NCBI GenBank assembly: GCA_944326455.1
Contig: CALVEA010000001.1
Location: 62,001 to 126,000 of the forward strand
Length of the DNA stretch: 64,000 nt
Direction of reading: 5' to 3'
From: Candidatus Gastranaerophilales bacterium
GTDB taxonomy: Bacteria > Cyanobacteriota > Vampirovibrionia > Gastranaerophilales > Gastranaerophilaceae
Shown: positions 1-8,535 of the stretch, one piece after another
Layout of the letters: each line of letters starts with the position of its first letter
Position numbering within the stretch: position 1 is the stretch's first letter
Notes under the pieces: model-generated
What the model saw: only the letters and a program-made list of their open reading frames with translations
Database searches by the model: none
What the model was told of the DNA's origin: nothing
Program-made: the position numbers and the translations under genes

Positions 1-2
1 CT

Positions 3-1889
3 TACTATGCTAAAAAGGTTCAAGATTATGCCGAAATTGGTATGAAAAGAACTGATGAAGAAATAATGGACGAAATCAAAGCAGACATCAAGAACGGAAA
101 AGTTACCGTAAATGGTCAAATAATTGATTTTGAAGACGAATACAAAGACGGGTTTGAAACATTTGAAAAAAGCTACATTATGAAGGAAGCAAGAAAAACC
201 GTCAGCCAAGCTATCTACGGTGAACTTGATGAAACTAAATGGAGAAAAGTCAGAAAAGGCGCTAAAGAAGCTTTAATTGAAAGCGAAGTTTATGATAAGT
301 ACATAAAAGAAGCTTTGAATAGTAAAGAAGGCAAAATTACCGCTCAAAACCAAGCAAGAGAAAATAATGTTGAAAAACATAAGGTTCAAACAGAAGAAGA
401 AATTCTTAAAGTATTAGGAAAGAAAAACGAAGTATTTGAAGCCTTAGTATCAACCGGTTTAATTACAAAAACCGAAGATGGTAAATACGATTTAACAGTG
501 CTCTCTGATATTATCGGCTCTTATGTCGGTGCAGATAACCAGTTAAACAGACATGCCAGAATTGATAAAGCTATTTCCGAAAAACTTAGAACTACCGGCG
601 GATTGGCTCTTAAAACACAACTCGACAGCTTGACTGAAAAAGAAGCTATGGAGCTTGTCAAACTCTGCGGATACGACAAAGAGGGTAAAAACTGGGGCAA
701 AATGCTTCTCGGCGGTGCTTTAGGATTCCTTATCGGTGCAGGCAGCGGAGCAGCAGCTGCAGCTACAAATCCTAGACAAGTTGTAGACGCAACATTTACA
801 GATAAAGACAGATTGGAATTCAACCTCAATGGCGTTGGAGCAGATGCTGTATCTGACCTTAAAGGAATTGAAGGTCTTCAAATAAATCCTACAGGTACCG
901 GCATTCAGATTATCATAGAATCTGTCGATGTAATACCTATATTCTTCCAGGCATCTAAACATATTCTGGCAACTGCAGTTAAGACAGGTTTAGCAGGAGC
1001 TGCACTGGGATTGCTCCAAGGTATGGAAGATACCGGCGAAATTCCTGTAACTGTAACCCAGTTTGAAAATTGTTCAATAGAAGAATATACCGAACGAGTA
1101 AAGAAAGAAACTCCTAAATATGCTGCAGCACTAACTGCTCTTGCATACACATTCTATGATAAAGATACACAAACATGGGATGTTGAAGGATTCAAAGCTT
1201 TCTTGAACAATGCAGCAGGCGATGGCGGAAAACTTAATAAAAACGAATTTATCGGTGCTCTGAAGAAAATTTATACAGAACCGACTGAAGAAACTACAAC
1301 TGATGACGATGAACAAATCAATACAGCTGTTGTAACTCCGCACACACTTCCTGGTGATACCGATGAAGAAGATATTACATACATCCATAACAGGCAATAC
1401 GGTGATACTTGGGCAGGACTTGTAAAAGCATACTACCCTGAACTGATTGACAAGTGCGGCGGATTATACGGTAAAAATGGTGCAATTAAACGTTTACAAA
1501 GAGAACTTTGTACTGATGAAAACGGTGTATTCAATCCATCATTATTCAAAGACTTGATAAGCAGATCAAATCTTCCTGCAAAAATCAAATTACCATCCAA
1601 AATTGATGACGTAGAACGCAAGGATGGAAAAGTAAAACCAGCCACAGCAGAAGAACTGAACAGAGGCAAAGGAACCGGCAAATCCGGAATGAAAATGATT
1701 GGACGAGATGAAATCCGTGTAACCCAAATTCCTGGAACAAATGTTTGGAAAGCTGTTGACGGCAGTGAAGACACTGTATCTCCTCAATACGGTTCTTCTC
1801 CGAGAGAAGCGGTTCAAAAACTCCAAAATCAAACAGGAAAAGAATACGATAAGATTTTGGACGGAAACGGCAATGAGATGACTATATAA
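3..1889 (+). CDS. Large hypothetical protein, 5' end cut by window edge
   Basis: The frame is open from the first bases of the window, so the gene begins upstream; the ATG at 42 is only the first visible Met. I do not recognise the family. The visible protein is acidic and Lys/Glu-rich at its start. It has two Gly/Ala-rich hydrophobic stretches, about residues 216-245 and 293-330 counted from the ATG at 42, which could be membrane-interacting segments. Near residues 445-540 a stretch beginning YIHNRQYGDTWAGL and ending LPAKIKLP resembles a divergent LysM-like repeat (inference). The C-terminus is basic and low-complexity. It ends just before a hairpin terminator shared with the convergent gene downstream. 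Confidence 0.7.
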   Translation, partial: YYAKKVQDYAEIGMKRTDEEIMDEIKADIKNGKVTVNGQIIDFEDEYKDGFETFEKSYIMKEARKTVSQAIYGELDETKWRKVRKGAKEALIESEVYDKYIKEALNSKEGKITAQNQARENNVEKHKVQTEEEILKVLGKKNEVFEALVSTGLITKTEDGKYDLTVLSDIIGSYVGADNQLNRHARIDKAISEKLRTTGGLALKTQLDSLTEKEAMELVKLCGYDKEGKNWGKMLLGGALGFLIGAGSGAAAAATNPRQVVDATFTDKDRLEFNLNGVGADAVSDLKGIEGLQINPTGTGIQIIIESVDVIPIFFQASKHILATAVKTGLAGAALGLLQGMEDTGEIPVTVTQFENCSIEEYTERVKKETPKYAAALTALAYTFYDKDTQTWDVEGFKAFLNNAAGDGGKLNKNEFIGALKKIYTEPTEETTTDDDEQINTAVVTPHTLPGDTDEEDITYIHNRQYGDTWAGLVKAYYPELIDKCGGLYGKNGAIKRLQRELCTDENGVFNPSLFKDLISRSNLPAKIKLPSKIDDVERKDGKVKPATAEELNRGKGTGKSGMKMIGRDEIRVTQIPGTNVWKAVDGSEDTVSPQYGSSPREAVQKLQNQTGKEYDKILDGNGNEMTI

Positions 1890-1923
1890 TAAATACAGAT
1901 GTAAGACAGTGGTTGTTTTAAAA

Positions 1924-1957
1924 AAAAGAGACAGATATTATCTGTCTCTTTCTTTTT
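1924..1957. terminator. Bidirectional rho-independent terminator
   Basis: An 8-10 bp GAGACAGA/TCTGTCTC hairpin (1928-1948) has an A-run on its 5' side and a T-rich run on its 3' side. It can therefore stop transcripts from both convergent genes flanking it. Confidence 0.8.
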
Positions 1958-1975
1958 CATACTTTCCAATTAAAG

Positions 1976-3874
1976 TTATCCTAAAAGATCTCCAAGGTCG
2001 CCAACAATGCCTTCATTATCTCCGCTGTCAGCTCCGCATTCGCAGTTACATTTGAAGTTTTCCAGAAGTTTGATTATTTGCTCAAGCTTATCTGTGTATT
2101 CTGGAGCTTCCAAATTTATACCTTCCAGTATTTCAAGAATTCTGCCTAATTGTTCGGTGTAATCTTTTTGATTATTCATTTTCTCATTAATTTCTTTGAG
2201 TAATGCCTCTATTGTAGCTGTTGAACCGCCAATCTGGATACCAAGGTTACTAATCAAAGTTTTATATTTGTTGTAATATTCTTCGTTAAGGTTTTTGAGC
2301 AGATTTTCAAGCTCTTCAATCGTAATAGAAGAACCTTCTCCTGAACCGTCACCTGTAGTAGCATCTTTGATTTCATTGATTACAACAGTTAATTCGTTAA
2401 CCTCTTTCATTAATGAATTCAAGTAGCTGTTTGCGATGGTTTGCTGATTTTTGAGTTCAGTCATATCGCCGGAGATAGCAGTTAACAGATTTAATGCCTG
2501 GCTAAATTGATCTTTGAATGCGTTGAAATAAGAACTTACCATTGAGCTATGATCAGCCAGTTGCTTCATCATATTGTCAATAGACTTCTGGATATTGTCA
2601 AGCTGATTCTGGATGTTCTTCAACTCTTCTGTTACATCTGTGTTACCGTTGTTAACAGCATTTGTTAATTCTTTGATAGCATCAATAATTGCAGATTGAT
2701 CTAAACCTGGGAAGTTTACTACAATATTCAACTTGTTATTGATATTTTGTAATAATTCATTTTGATTTGCTTCGTTTTCAATATATGTGTTTTCAAACTC
2801 ATTAATAGCGTTCAAAAGTTCATCTTTTGACATATTGATAACATCAGATAAAGTAAATCCGAGAAGCTTGAACATATCTTCAAATTTTTGGTAATCAATA
2901 GAACCGGCTTCAAGTTTTTTAAGTTGTTCCATTAACTCATTGTATCTTGTATCATCTTGCAAGAATGCTGATAATTTTTCAAAGCTTGCCTGAAGTTCTT
3001 GTAAATTCTTAGAAGTTTGAGCTGCATGATCATTGATTGATAACAGAACCTGAGTATTGATTGTACCTTGTTCATAAATATCGCCTAACAAACCAAGAGT
3101 CTGATCTTTGCCTTCATTATAATCATTATGGAAGGAAACAAGTTCTTCTGAAATACCTTGAAGCTGTTCAAGAATATCTTTTAATGTGCCGCTTATATCG
3201 CCAAGTTCTTCCATGATTTTATCCATAGCTTCAGCTGCGGATAATTGACCGTTTTTAACAAGTTCAATTAATGTTTGGATAAAAGAATTAGCTTCTTCTT
3301 GAGTTTTACCATTGTTTGTCAAGATTTCAATAATAGCTTGCTGATTAGCCTCATTATTTATCATAAATTCAAACATTTTTGTATAGAACTCTTGTGCATC
3401 AATATTGCCGTCTTTAACAAGCTGCATTAATTCAAGCATTTGTGTATTCATTTGAATCAATTGAGTATTTGTTATCTGCTGTTGTTCAAGCATAGACTGC
3501 CACATTTGCATCATTGCTTCGTACATTTGCTGCCATTTTTCATCATCATAATTAACAGTTATGGTAATATCTGTATGCGAACCACCGGGTATTCCGATAA
3601 TCTCTTTATCATCACAAGATTGAAGAGTAGAAGCTCCGGCTAAAACAGAAAGAGCCATCATTGCGGCTAAACCCTTATTTTTCAAAGCTTGTAAAAATGC
3701 GGATTTACCCTGGAAAGAAATACTGTTGTTCATGCCTTGTGCCTGTAAAGCATTTAGTCCTGTTTCAGGTTTGCTTACAGGAGGTTCTGCAACCGGGGTA
3801 GAAGGCTGCGGTGCAGCATTGCCGAATCTCATATTACGATTCAAAAGCAAGAGTTCGTTTGAATTAATGTTCAT
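1976..3874 (-). CDS. Long coiled-coil protein with internal lipobox-like segment
   Basis: 632 residues, start supported by AAAGGAG eight bases upstream. The first ~60 residues are low-complexity, Pro-rich and include the motif NNSISFQGK. Next comes a hydrophobic stretch (about residues 68-84) ending LQSC, which looks like a signal/lipobox but sits far from the N-terminus. The remaining ~540 residues are polar, Gln/Asn/Glu/Leu-rich and almost entirely predicted helix with heptad-like spacing (many LxxIxxxL and QLxxI runs), so a long coiled coil is likely. A Cys-rich tail (CNCECG) precedes an acidic end. I recognise no enzymatic domain. If the LQSC site is used, it would be an anchored cell-surface or periplasmic filament; otherwise the hydrophobic segment is a membrane anchor. 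Family unknown, probably lineage-specific. Confidence 0.75.
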   Translation of the reverse strand: MNINSNELLLLNRNMRFGNAAPQPSTPVAEPPVSKPETGLNALQAQGMNNSISFQGKSAFLQALKNKGLAAMMALSVLAGASTLQSCDDKEIIGIPGGSHTDITITVNYDDEKWQQMYEAMMQMWQSMLEQQQITNTQLIQMNTQMLELMQLVKDGNIDAQEFYTKMFEFMINNEANQQAIIEILTNNGKTQEEANSFIQTLIELVKNGQLSAAEAMDKIMEELGDISGTLKDILEQLQGISEELVSFHNDYNEGKDQTLGLLGDIYEQGTINTQVLLSINDHAAQTSKNLQELQASFEKLSAFLQDDTRYNELMEQLKKLEAGSIDYQKFEDMFKLLGFTLSDVINMSKDELLNAINEFENTYIENEANQNELLQNINNKLNIVVNFPGLDQSAIIDAIKELTNAVNNGNTDVTEELKNIQNQLDNIQKSIDNMMKQLADHSSMVSSYFNAFKDQFSQALNLLTAISGDMTELKNQQTIANSYLNSLMKEVNELTVVINEIKDATTGDGSGEGSSITIEELENLLKNLNEEYYNKYKTLISNLGIQIGGSTATIEALLKEINEKMNNQKDYTEQLGRILEILEGINLEAPEYTDKLEQIIKLLENFKCNCECGADSGDNEGIVGDLGDLLG

Positions 3875-3991
3875 ATTAGTATACTCCTTTTGTTAATATT
3901 CGAACAATTTCGTACTATGCTAAAAGTGGTAAATAAAACTTTTTGCTAAAGATTTTACAAATCTTAATAATATTTTTTTTTGAACATCTTG

Positions 3992-4020
3992 TTGTAAAAC
4001 TCGTTGTTTGAATATATAAT
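3992..4020 (+). promoter_or_regulatory. Promoter of lysC
   Basis: TTGTAA, a 17-base spacer, then a perfect TATAAT. The expected transcript start near 4027 gives a leader of about 29 bases before the ATG at 4056. Confidence 0.65.
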
Positions 4021-4055
4021 ATTTATTGATTAATTTAGGTAAAAAAAAAACAGAA

Positions 4056-5321
4056 ATGAGAAATATAATAGTTCAAAAGTTCGGAGGAACTTCTGTAGCA
4101 GATACAGACAAGATTAAGAATGTTGCAAAAGCCGTGATTCGAGAGAAGAATCTCGGTAATGATGTTGTGGTCGTTGTTTCTGCAATGGGTCATACCACAG
4201 ATAAGCTTGTAAAACTTGCAAAAGAAATTTCGGACAAACCTTCCGAAAGGGAAATGGACATGCTTCTCTCCACAGGAGAAGGTATATCTATAGCCTTACT
4301 GGCAATGGCACTTCAGGCACAAGGATGCAATGCTGTTAGTATGAACGCAATACAAGCAGGAATAATTACCGAAAATCTACATTCAAAAGCCAGAATTATT
4401 GATATTAAAACCGAAAAAATCCGCAAACATCTTGATAACGGAGAAGTCGTAGTTATCGCAGGATTTCAGGGCGTAACAGATGACTTGGAAATAACAACTC
4501 TGGGAAGAGGAGGTTCCGACACATCGGCAGTTGCTCTTGCTGGTGCTCTGAATGCTAAAAGATGTGATATTTATACTGATGTAGAAGGTGTATATACAAC
4601 AGACCCGAGGATTGTTCCGTATGCCTCCAGGCTTGAACAAATTTCCTATGAAGAAATGCTTGAACTTGCAAGAGTCGGTGCAAATGTTCTGCATCCGAGA
4701 GCCGTTGAAACTGCGGCGAAATACCGCATGCCGGTAAGAGTTAGAAGCACCTTCAAACTTGAAAATTTAGGAACTTTAATGTTAGGAGTAGACCAAATGG
4801 AGATTCAAAGACCCGTAACAGGTGTTGCATCTGACCTTTCTCAGCTGAGAATAGTAGTATGTGATGTACAAGATAATCCAGGTACAGCAGCTGTGCTTTT
4901 TGACGGACTTGCAAAAGAAAATATTTCAGTTGATATGATTATTCAGTCCTACGCAAGAAAAGCAATGAATACAAATGATATTGCGTTCACGATAGACAAA
5001 AGCGACTTGGACAGAACTATGAAAATTTTAGAAAAAGTCAGAGACAATCTTCATTACAGCAATGTGTTTGTTGATGATAAAATTGCTAAAATTTCAATTG
5101 TCGGTGCAGGCATGATTGATAAGCCGGGTATCGCTGCAAAAATGTTCAGAACTTTAGCAGATTTGGATATTAATATCAAAATGATTTCAACCAGTGAAAT
5201 TAAAATCAGTTGTCTTGTAGATCAGTCAAGTTCAGCAGATGCTGTAGCGGCTCTTCACAGAGCTTTTGGACTTGATGCTGATGTTCCGGCTGTTGTAAAA
5301 GGCGATTTACCCAACGTTTAG
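4056..5321 (+). CDS. lysC: Aspartate kinase
   Basis: Phosphorylates aspartate, the first step to lysine/diaminopimelate, threonine and methionine, in the cytosol. The N-terminus has the family signature KFGGTSV; the kinase region also shows VVVSAMG, GFQG and GRGGSDTSA, followed by two ACT regulatory domains (about residues 260-420) with SVDMIIQS and NIKMISTSEIKIS. Length about 421 residues is normal for a monofunctional aspartokinase. The frame is open from a TTG at 4026, but the conserved N-terminus begins at ATG 4056 and the TTG would lie almost at the transcript start, so I prefer 4056. Shine-Dalgarno is weak. The next gene begins 13 bases after the stop and is probably cotranscribed. The ACT pair suggests feedback control by an end-product amino acid (family knowledge). 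Confidence 0.93.
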   Translation: MRNIIVQKFGGTSVADTDKIKNVAKAVIREKNLGNDVVVVVSAMGHTTDKLVKLAKEISDKPSEREMDMLLSTGEGISIALLAMALQAQGCNAVSMNAIQAGIITENLHSKARIIDIKTEKIRKHLDNGEVVVIAGFQGVTDDLEITTLGRGGSDTSAVALAGALNAKRCDIYTDVEGVYTTDPRIVPYASRLEQISYEEMLELARVGANVLHPRAVETAAKYRMPVRVRSTFKLENLGTLMLGVDQMEIQRPVTGVASDLSQLRIVVCDVQDNPGTAAVLFDGLAKENISVDMIIQSYARKAMNTNDIAFTIDKSDLDRTMKILEKVRDNLHYSNVFVDDKIAKISIVGAGMIDKPGIAAKMFRTLADLDINIKMISTSEIKISCLVDQSSSADAVAALHRAFGLDADVPAVVKGDLPNV

Positions 5322-5334
5322 AAACGGAGATTAA

Positions 5335-5802
5335 ATGAAAAAAATATTTTTAGCGATAGTATTTTTATGTTTTGTGTCTTTGTCAGCATTTGCTGATGAT
5401 AAAGCAGAAGCTCTGAAATTTTTCAATGATTATGTTACTGCTGCAAACAGTTACAGTACTGCTATTCCTACATTATATTCCCCATCAGCCAAAATTATTA
5501 GACAAGTTGTTAAGCCTGATGGTACAACAGTAGATGTGTATACTGATACTGCAACTTATATTAAACAAATGAAACTTAGCCAGGCTGTAGCTAAAGCCAG
5601 AAAGTATAAAAATTCTTATTCCAATATAACTGCTGAACCTGTATCAAACGGATACAAGGTTTCATCTCTCAGACAACCGAGCGGGGAAACATATAAACTT
5701 AAGACATATATGATTCTCAAAAAACAACCAAACGGAAAGTGGCTCATTGTAGAAGAAATGATGCAGACTAAAGAACAAATTTTCTTAAAATACGCGAAAT
5801 AA
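5335..5802 (+). CDS. Small secreted protein, NTF2/SnoaL-like fold (tentative)
   Basis: 155 residues with a clear Sec signal peptide (KK, hydrophobic FLAIVFLCFVSLS, cleavage after SAFA). The mature part starts with a helix (EALKFFNDYVTAAN), then a strand pattern with YSPSAKI and a C-terminal KKQPNGKWLIVEEMM. That pattern is typical of NTF2-like/DUF4440 periplasmic domains, where the final 'nGkW.I' strand is characteristic; this assignment is by eye. A good ribosome site (ACGGAG) precedes the ATG and the gene follows lysC by 13 bases, so the two probably share a promoter although no functional link is obvious. Confidence 0.75.
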   Translation: MKKIFLAIVFLCFVSLSAFADDKAEALKFFNDYVTAANSYSTAIPTLYSPSAKIIRQVVKPDGTTVDVYTDTATYIKQMKLSQAVAKARKYKNSYSNITAEPVSNGYKVSSLRQPSGETYKLKTYMILKKQPNGKWLIVEEMMQTKEQIFLKYAK

Positions 5803-5823
5803 TCTGTTCAATAAATCCATTAT

Positions 5824-5854
5824 CAAAAGAAAAACCTGATTCTTTGGAACCAGG
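5824..5854 (-). terminator. Rho-independent terminator (minus strand)
   Basis: CCTG..TTC/GAA..CAGG hairpin (5835-5854) with one mismatch. On the minus strand it is followed by TTTTTCTTTT. It would end transcription of the small minus-strand gene at 5966-6139. Confidence 0.55.
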
Positions 5855-5965
5855 CGCTTAGATAAGTAAGTTTGGGGAATTAAATAGTTAAGTAAATTAA
5901 GTAAGATTGGATTTGTTTATCTTTTACAGGGTTTTAACTTGGAGCTGCATGAGCGTCTTGGTTAA

Positions 5966-6139
5966 CTACCCTTTCGTTCTTGAAATAAATGTAACTCTTG
6001 ATTTCAAATCCATTGCAAAGAGCCTCATCTCGTCCATTAGAACATAGGATTTGTCTTCTGCAGGATTTTCTTCTATATAAAATTCTTTTGATATCCTTGT
6101 TGCCATTGCATTTATATCGTAACTCTGAAGTAAAGCCAT
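5966..6139 (-). CDS. 57-residue hypothetical protein
   Basis: Short reading frame in an otherwise empty ~570-base gap. It starts at an ATG preceded by a GAGAGAGG ribosome site and runs to TAG with a composition like a real protein: MALLQSYDIN, then TRISKEFYIEENPAEDK, then MRLFAMDLKSRVTFI. It is mixed charged, not membrane-spanning, and has no motif I know. A minus-strand hairpin terminator lies about 110 bases downstream. Support is the ribosome site, the terminator orientation and coding-like composition; function unknown. The rest of the gap (5803-5965 and 6140-6376) shows nothing else recognisable. Confidence 0.5.
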   Translation of the reverse strand: MALLQSYDINAMATRISKEFYIEENPAEDKSYVLMDEMRLFAMDLKSRVTFISRTKG

Positions 6140-6388
6140 CTTATGCCTCTCTCATCTATTCGTCTTACATATATATAAAGTATATACCAGTTTAAAAATT
6201 TCATTGCTTAAAATCTTTGTTACATTTCTTCATACTTCAAGTTTCAAGGTTTTGTTAGTACAATATTTAACCCTTGCCACGACTGTAATTCAGCCACCTT
6301 TGTAAACATTTGTAAATATTAATCAAAAATCTCTAAAGTTTTTAGAAAATGTGCCGATATACATTATATATCATATATGAGGTGTGTC

Positions 6389-6853
6389 ATGTCTAATTTT
6401 ACAGTCAACGGAGTATATTCCTATACGAGTTCGAATATTTACTCATATCTTGGAAGAGTTCCTTCAAGCTCTATCAAATTAGAGAGAGCTTTTGACGAAT
6501 TTAACATTACTCCGACCGGTTCAATTGATGATTTGAAAAAATTAGAAAAAGCAATGTACAAGGAGTATACTGAACAAGTTCAGGAGCAGATAGAAAACCA
6601 GAACAATGAAAAAGTTATACCTTGGGCAGGGCTTATGGCTCAGATTGGTGTTCGTGCAACCGGAGATTATGAAAAGGATTACGCTGCTTTCAACAGTGCA
6701 ATTGATTTGCTAAGCCAAAGCGCAATCGACGGACAGGCTATGGCATATTTTGCAGGTGTAAAAAGCGAAGCATCCAGAGTATTCCAGGAAGCATCCGGGA
6801 ACCCTTCACCAGCCATGACATTCAGACACTATCAGGCTCAAATTCTGGGCTGA
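6389..6853 (+). CDS. Hypothetical protein with repeated 'ITPTG'-type motif
   Basis: About 154 residues, no signal peptide or membrane segment. An upstream in-frame ATG at 6377 exists, but the GAGGTG ribosome site at 6379-6384 overlaps it and is well placed for ATG 6389. Two related segments occur: FNITPTGSIDDLKKLEKAM (about residue 37) and a looser IGVRATGDYEKDYAAFNSA. A similar segment (YGITPTGNKTADKARL) is found in the small protein at 56794-57141, so both probably belong to one lineage-specific family. Function unknown. It ends 62 bases before the SDR/biotin operon but lies upstream of that operon's own promoter. Confidence 0.7.
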   Translation: MSNFTVNGVYSYTSSNIYSYLGRVPSSSIKLERAFDEFNITPTGSIDDLKKLEKAMYKEYTEQVQEQIENQNNEKVIPWAGLMAQIGVRATGDYEKDYAAFNSAIDLLSQSAIDGQAMAYFAGVKSEASRVFQEASGNPSPAMTFRHYQAQILG

Positions 6854-6873
6854 TAGGGTTTAAAAAATTTTAG

Positions 6874-6909
6874 AACTTCTCTTGTGCTATAATTAGCGTA
6901 GGAGAAGTT
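6874..6909 (+). promoter_or_regulatory. Promoter with embedded inverted repeat before SDR-bioB operon
   Basis: An extended -10 (TGCTATAAT, TATAAT at 6888-6893) lies between the arms of a perfect 8-base inverted repeat, AACTTCTC (6874-6881) and GAGAAGTT (6902-6909). The second arm contains the ribosome site GGAGAAG for the ATG at 6915. The first arm lies upstream of the expected transcript start (~6900), so the repeat looks like a protein operator rather than an RNA hairpin. Confidence 0.5.
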
Positions 6910-6914
6910 TTTTT

Positions 6915-7610
6915 ATGAACATACTTGTAACAGGTGCAACCCGCGGAATAGGGAAAGCTGTCTGTGAAACTTTAAACGGAAATATTTATGCAGCGGGGAG
7001 AAATGAAACTCTCTTAAAAGAGTATAAAAATTACTGTGTCGCTGATTTATCGACTCTTGAGGGCATAGAGAAGCTGGGGGCATATATAGAAAAAAATAAC
7101 ATAGATGTGTTAATTAATAACGCAGGAGAATACATTTATTCTTCCGCGGAAGAATTAGTTTTAAAGGATATAGAACGTTTAATAAGAGTTAATCTGGAAG
7201 CCCCTTTATATTTAATATCGAAAGCTGTTCCATATATGAAAACACAAGGTTTCGGACGGATTGTTAATATCGGTTCAATAAGCGGTGTGATGGGCGAAGC
7301 GGGAGCAAGTATTTATTCTGCTTCAAAATCCGGGCTAATCGGGATGTCAAAAGCTCTGGCTCTTGAGCTTGCAGAGTTTGGTATAACAGTAAATACTATC
7401 AATCCGGGCTGGGTTGATACGGAGATGGGAAATTCTTCCTTAGAAGATGAAGGGTTTACAAAAGAAGAAGTTTTGGATTGTATTCCGCAAAAGAGGTTTG
7501 TTTCTCCGTCTGAGGTTGCCGGCATGGTGAAATATTTAGTTTCAGAGGACGCAAAAGGGGTCACGGGGCAGTCAATAAACCTTTGTGCAGGATTAAGTGT
7601 AGGATGTTGA
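6915..7610 (+). CDS. Short-chain dehydrogenase/reductase, FabG-like
   Basis: NAD(P)-dependent oxidoreductase of the classical SDR family, 231 residues. The Rossmann motif is GATRGIGKAV near the N-terminus, followed by NNAG (about residue 71), the catalytic Ser in IGSISG, YSASK (Tyr-x3-Lys) and NTINPGWVDTEM; the C-terminal GVTGQSINLCAG is typical of FabG-type 3-oxoacyl reductases. It lies immediately upstream of bioB (9 bases to the preferred bioB start). A role in making the pimeloyl or fatty-acyl precursor of biotin is possible, but that is inference from context; the true substrate is unknown. Confidence 0.88.
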   Translation: MNILVTGATRGIGKAVCETLNGNIYAAGRNETLLKEYKNYCVADLSTLEGIEKLGAYIEKNNIDVLINNAGEYIYSSAEELVLKDIERLIRVNLEAPLYLISKAVPYMKTQGFGRIVNIGSISGVMGEAGASIYSASKSGLIGMSKALALELAEFGITVNTINPGWVDTEMGNSSLEDEGFTKEEVLDCIPQKRFVSPSEVAGMVKYLVSEDAKGVTGQSINLCAGLSVGC

Positions 7611-7618
7611 GGATAAAT

Positions 7619-8533
7619 ATGTATACAAAAGATGAGCTTTTAAACTTATATAATCAAAATTTAGATGATTTACTGAACGAATCAAAAAAATATCTTAAGC
7701 CGGAAGTAGAATTCTGTTCAATAATTAATGCAAGGTCCGGAAAGTGCTCCCAAAACTGCAAATATTGCGCTCAGAGTTCTCATTATAATACGGATATTGA
7801 AACCTATCCGCTTATGAATGTGGAAACTGTTGTTCATGCAGCAAAAGACAGTGTTAAAAACGGAGCGGACAGGGTTGCAATAGTGACATCCGGGAAAACT
7901 CCGGATGAGAGTGATTTTGACAGAATGCTTGAGATGATAAAAGCTTTAAACAGTGAAGGAATAAAAAGCTGCGCAAGTATAGGTATTTTAAATGATGAAC
8001 AGGCAAAAAAACTCTCGGAAGCTGGACTTGTAAGATTCCATCATAATATAAACACCTGCAGGTCTTATCATCCTGAAATTTGTACAACCCATACTTATCA
8101 GGACAGAATAAATACCGTTAATCTGGTAAAAAAATACGGAATGGAGCTGTGCTGCGGAGTAATTATCGGTATGGGAGAAACTGTTGAACAGAGAGTTGAA
8201 ATGGCACTTGAACTCAGTCAAATTAATCCTGAAAGTATTCCTGTGAATATTCTAACTCCAATTAAAAACACTCCGTTTGAAAGCTATTGGAATAAAATTG
8301 ATGAAGAGAATATTTTAAGAACTCTTGCCATATTTAAAATAGCTTGTCCTGAGGCTTCAATAAGAATAGCCGGAGGAAAAAAGGCGAGGTTATCGGAAGA
8401 AACTTTAGAAAAGGCTTTTAAATATTGCGCAGATTCGACAATTGTAGGAAATTATTTGACAACAACAGGATTTAGTCCTGAAGAAGATGAAAAATTAATC
8501 GAAAAAATCGGAAGGAAGCTAATCAAGGTTTAA
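7619..8533 (+). CDS. bioB: Biotin synthase
   Basis: Radical SAM enzyme that inserts sulfur into dethiobiotin. The C-x3-C-x2-C cluster motif is CSQNCKYC (Cys43, Cys47, Cys50 from the chosen start), preceded by CSIINARSGKC and followed by CAQSSHYNT, a BioB hallmark. Other family landmarks are HHNINTC, GVIIGMGE, PVNILTPIKNTP and RIAGGKKARL. The open frame reaches back to 7583, but ATG 7619 with TGAGGAT in front gives the normal N-terminus and about 304 residues, slightly short for the family. Cotranscribed with the SDR upstream and the transporter pair starting two bases after its stop. No other biotin gene is in the window. Confidence 0.95.
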   Translation: MYTKDELLNLYNQNLDDLLNESKKYLKPEVEFCSIINARSGKCSQNCKYCAQSSHYNTDIETYPLMNVETVVHAAKDSVKNGADRVAIVTSGKTPDESDFDRMLEMIKALNSEGIKSCASIGILNDEQAKKLSEAGLVRFHHNINTCRSYHPEICTTHTYQDRINTVNLVKKYGMELCCGVIIGMGETVEQRVEMALELSQINPESIPVNILTPIKNTPFESYWNKIDEENILRTLAIFKIACPEASIRIAGGKKARLSEETLEKAFKYCADSTIVGNYLTTTGFSPEEDEKLIEKIGRKLIKV

Positions 8534-8535
8534 GA

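Noticed and set aside
4026..4056. TTG at 4026 as the aspartokinase start
   Set aside because: It lies at the expected transcript start of the lysC promoter and adds a non-conserved Lys-rich segment; ATG 4056 gives the family N-terminus.
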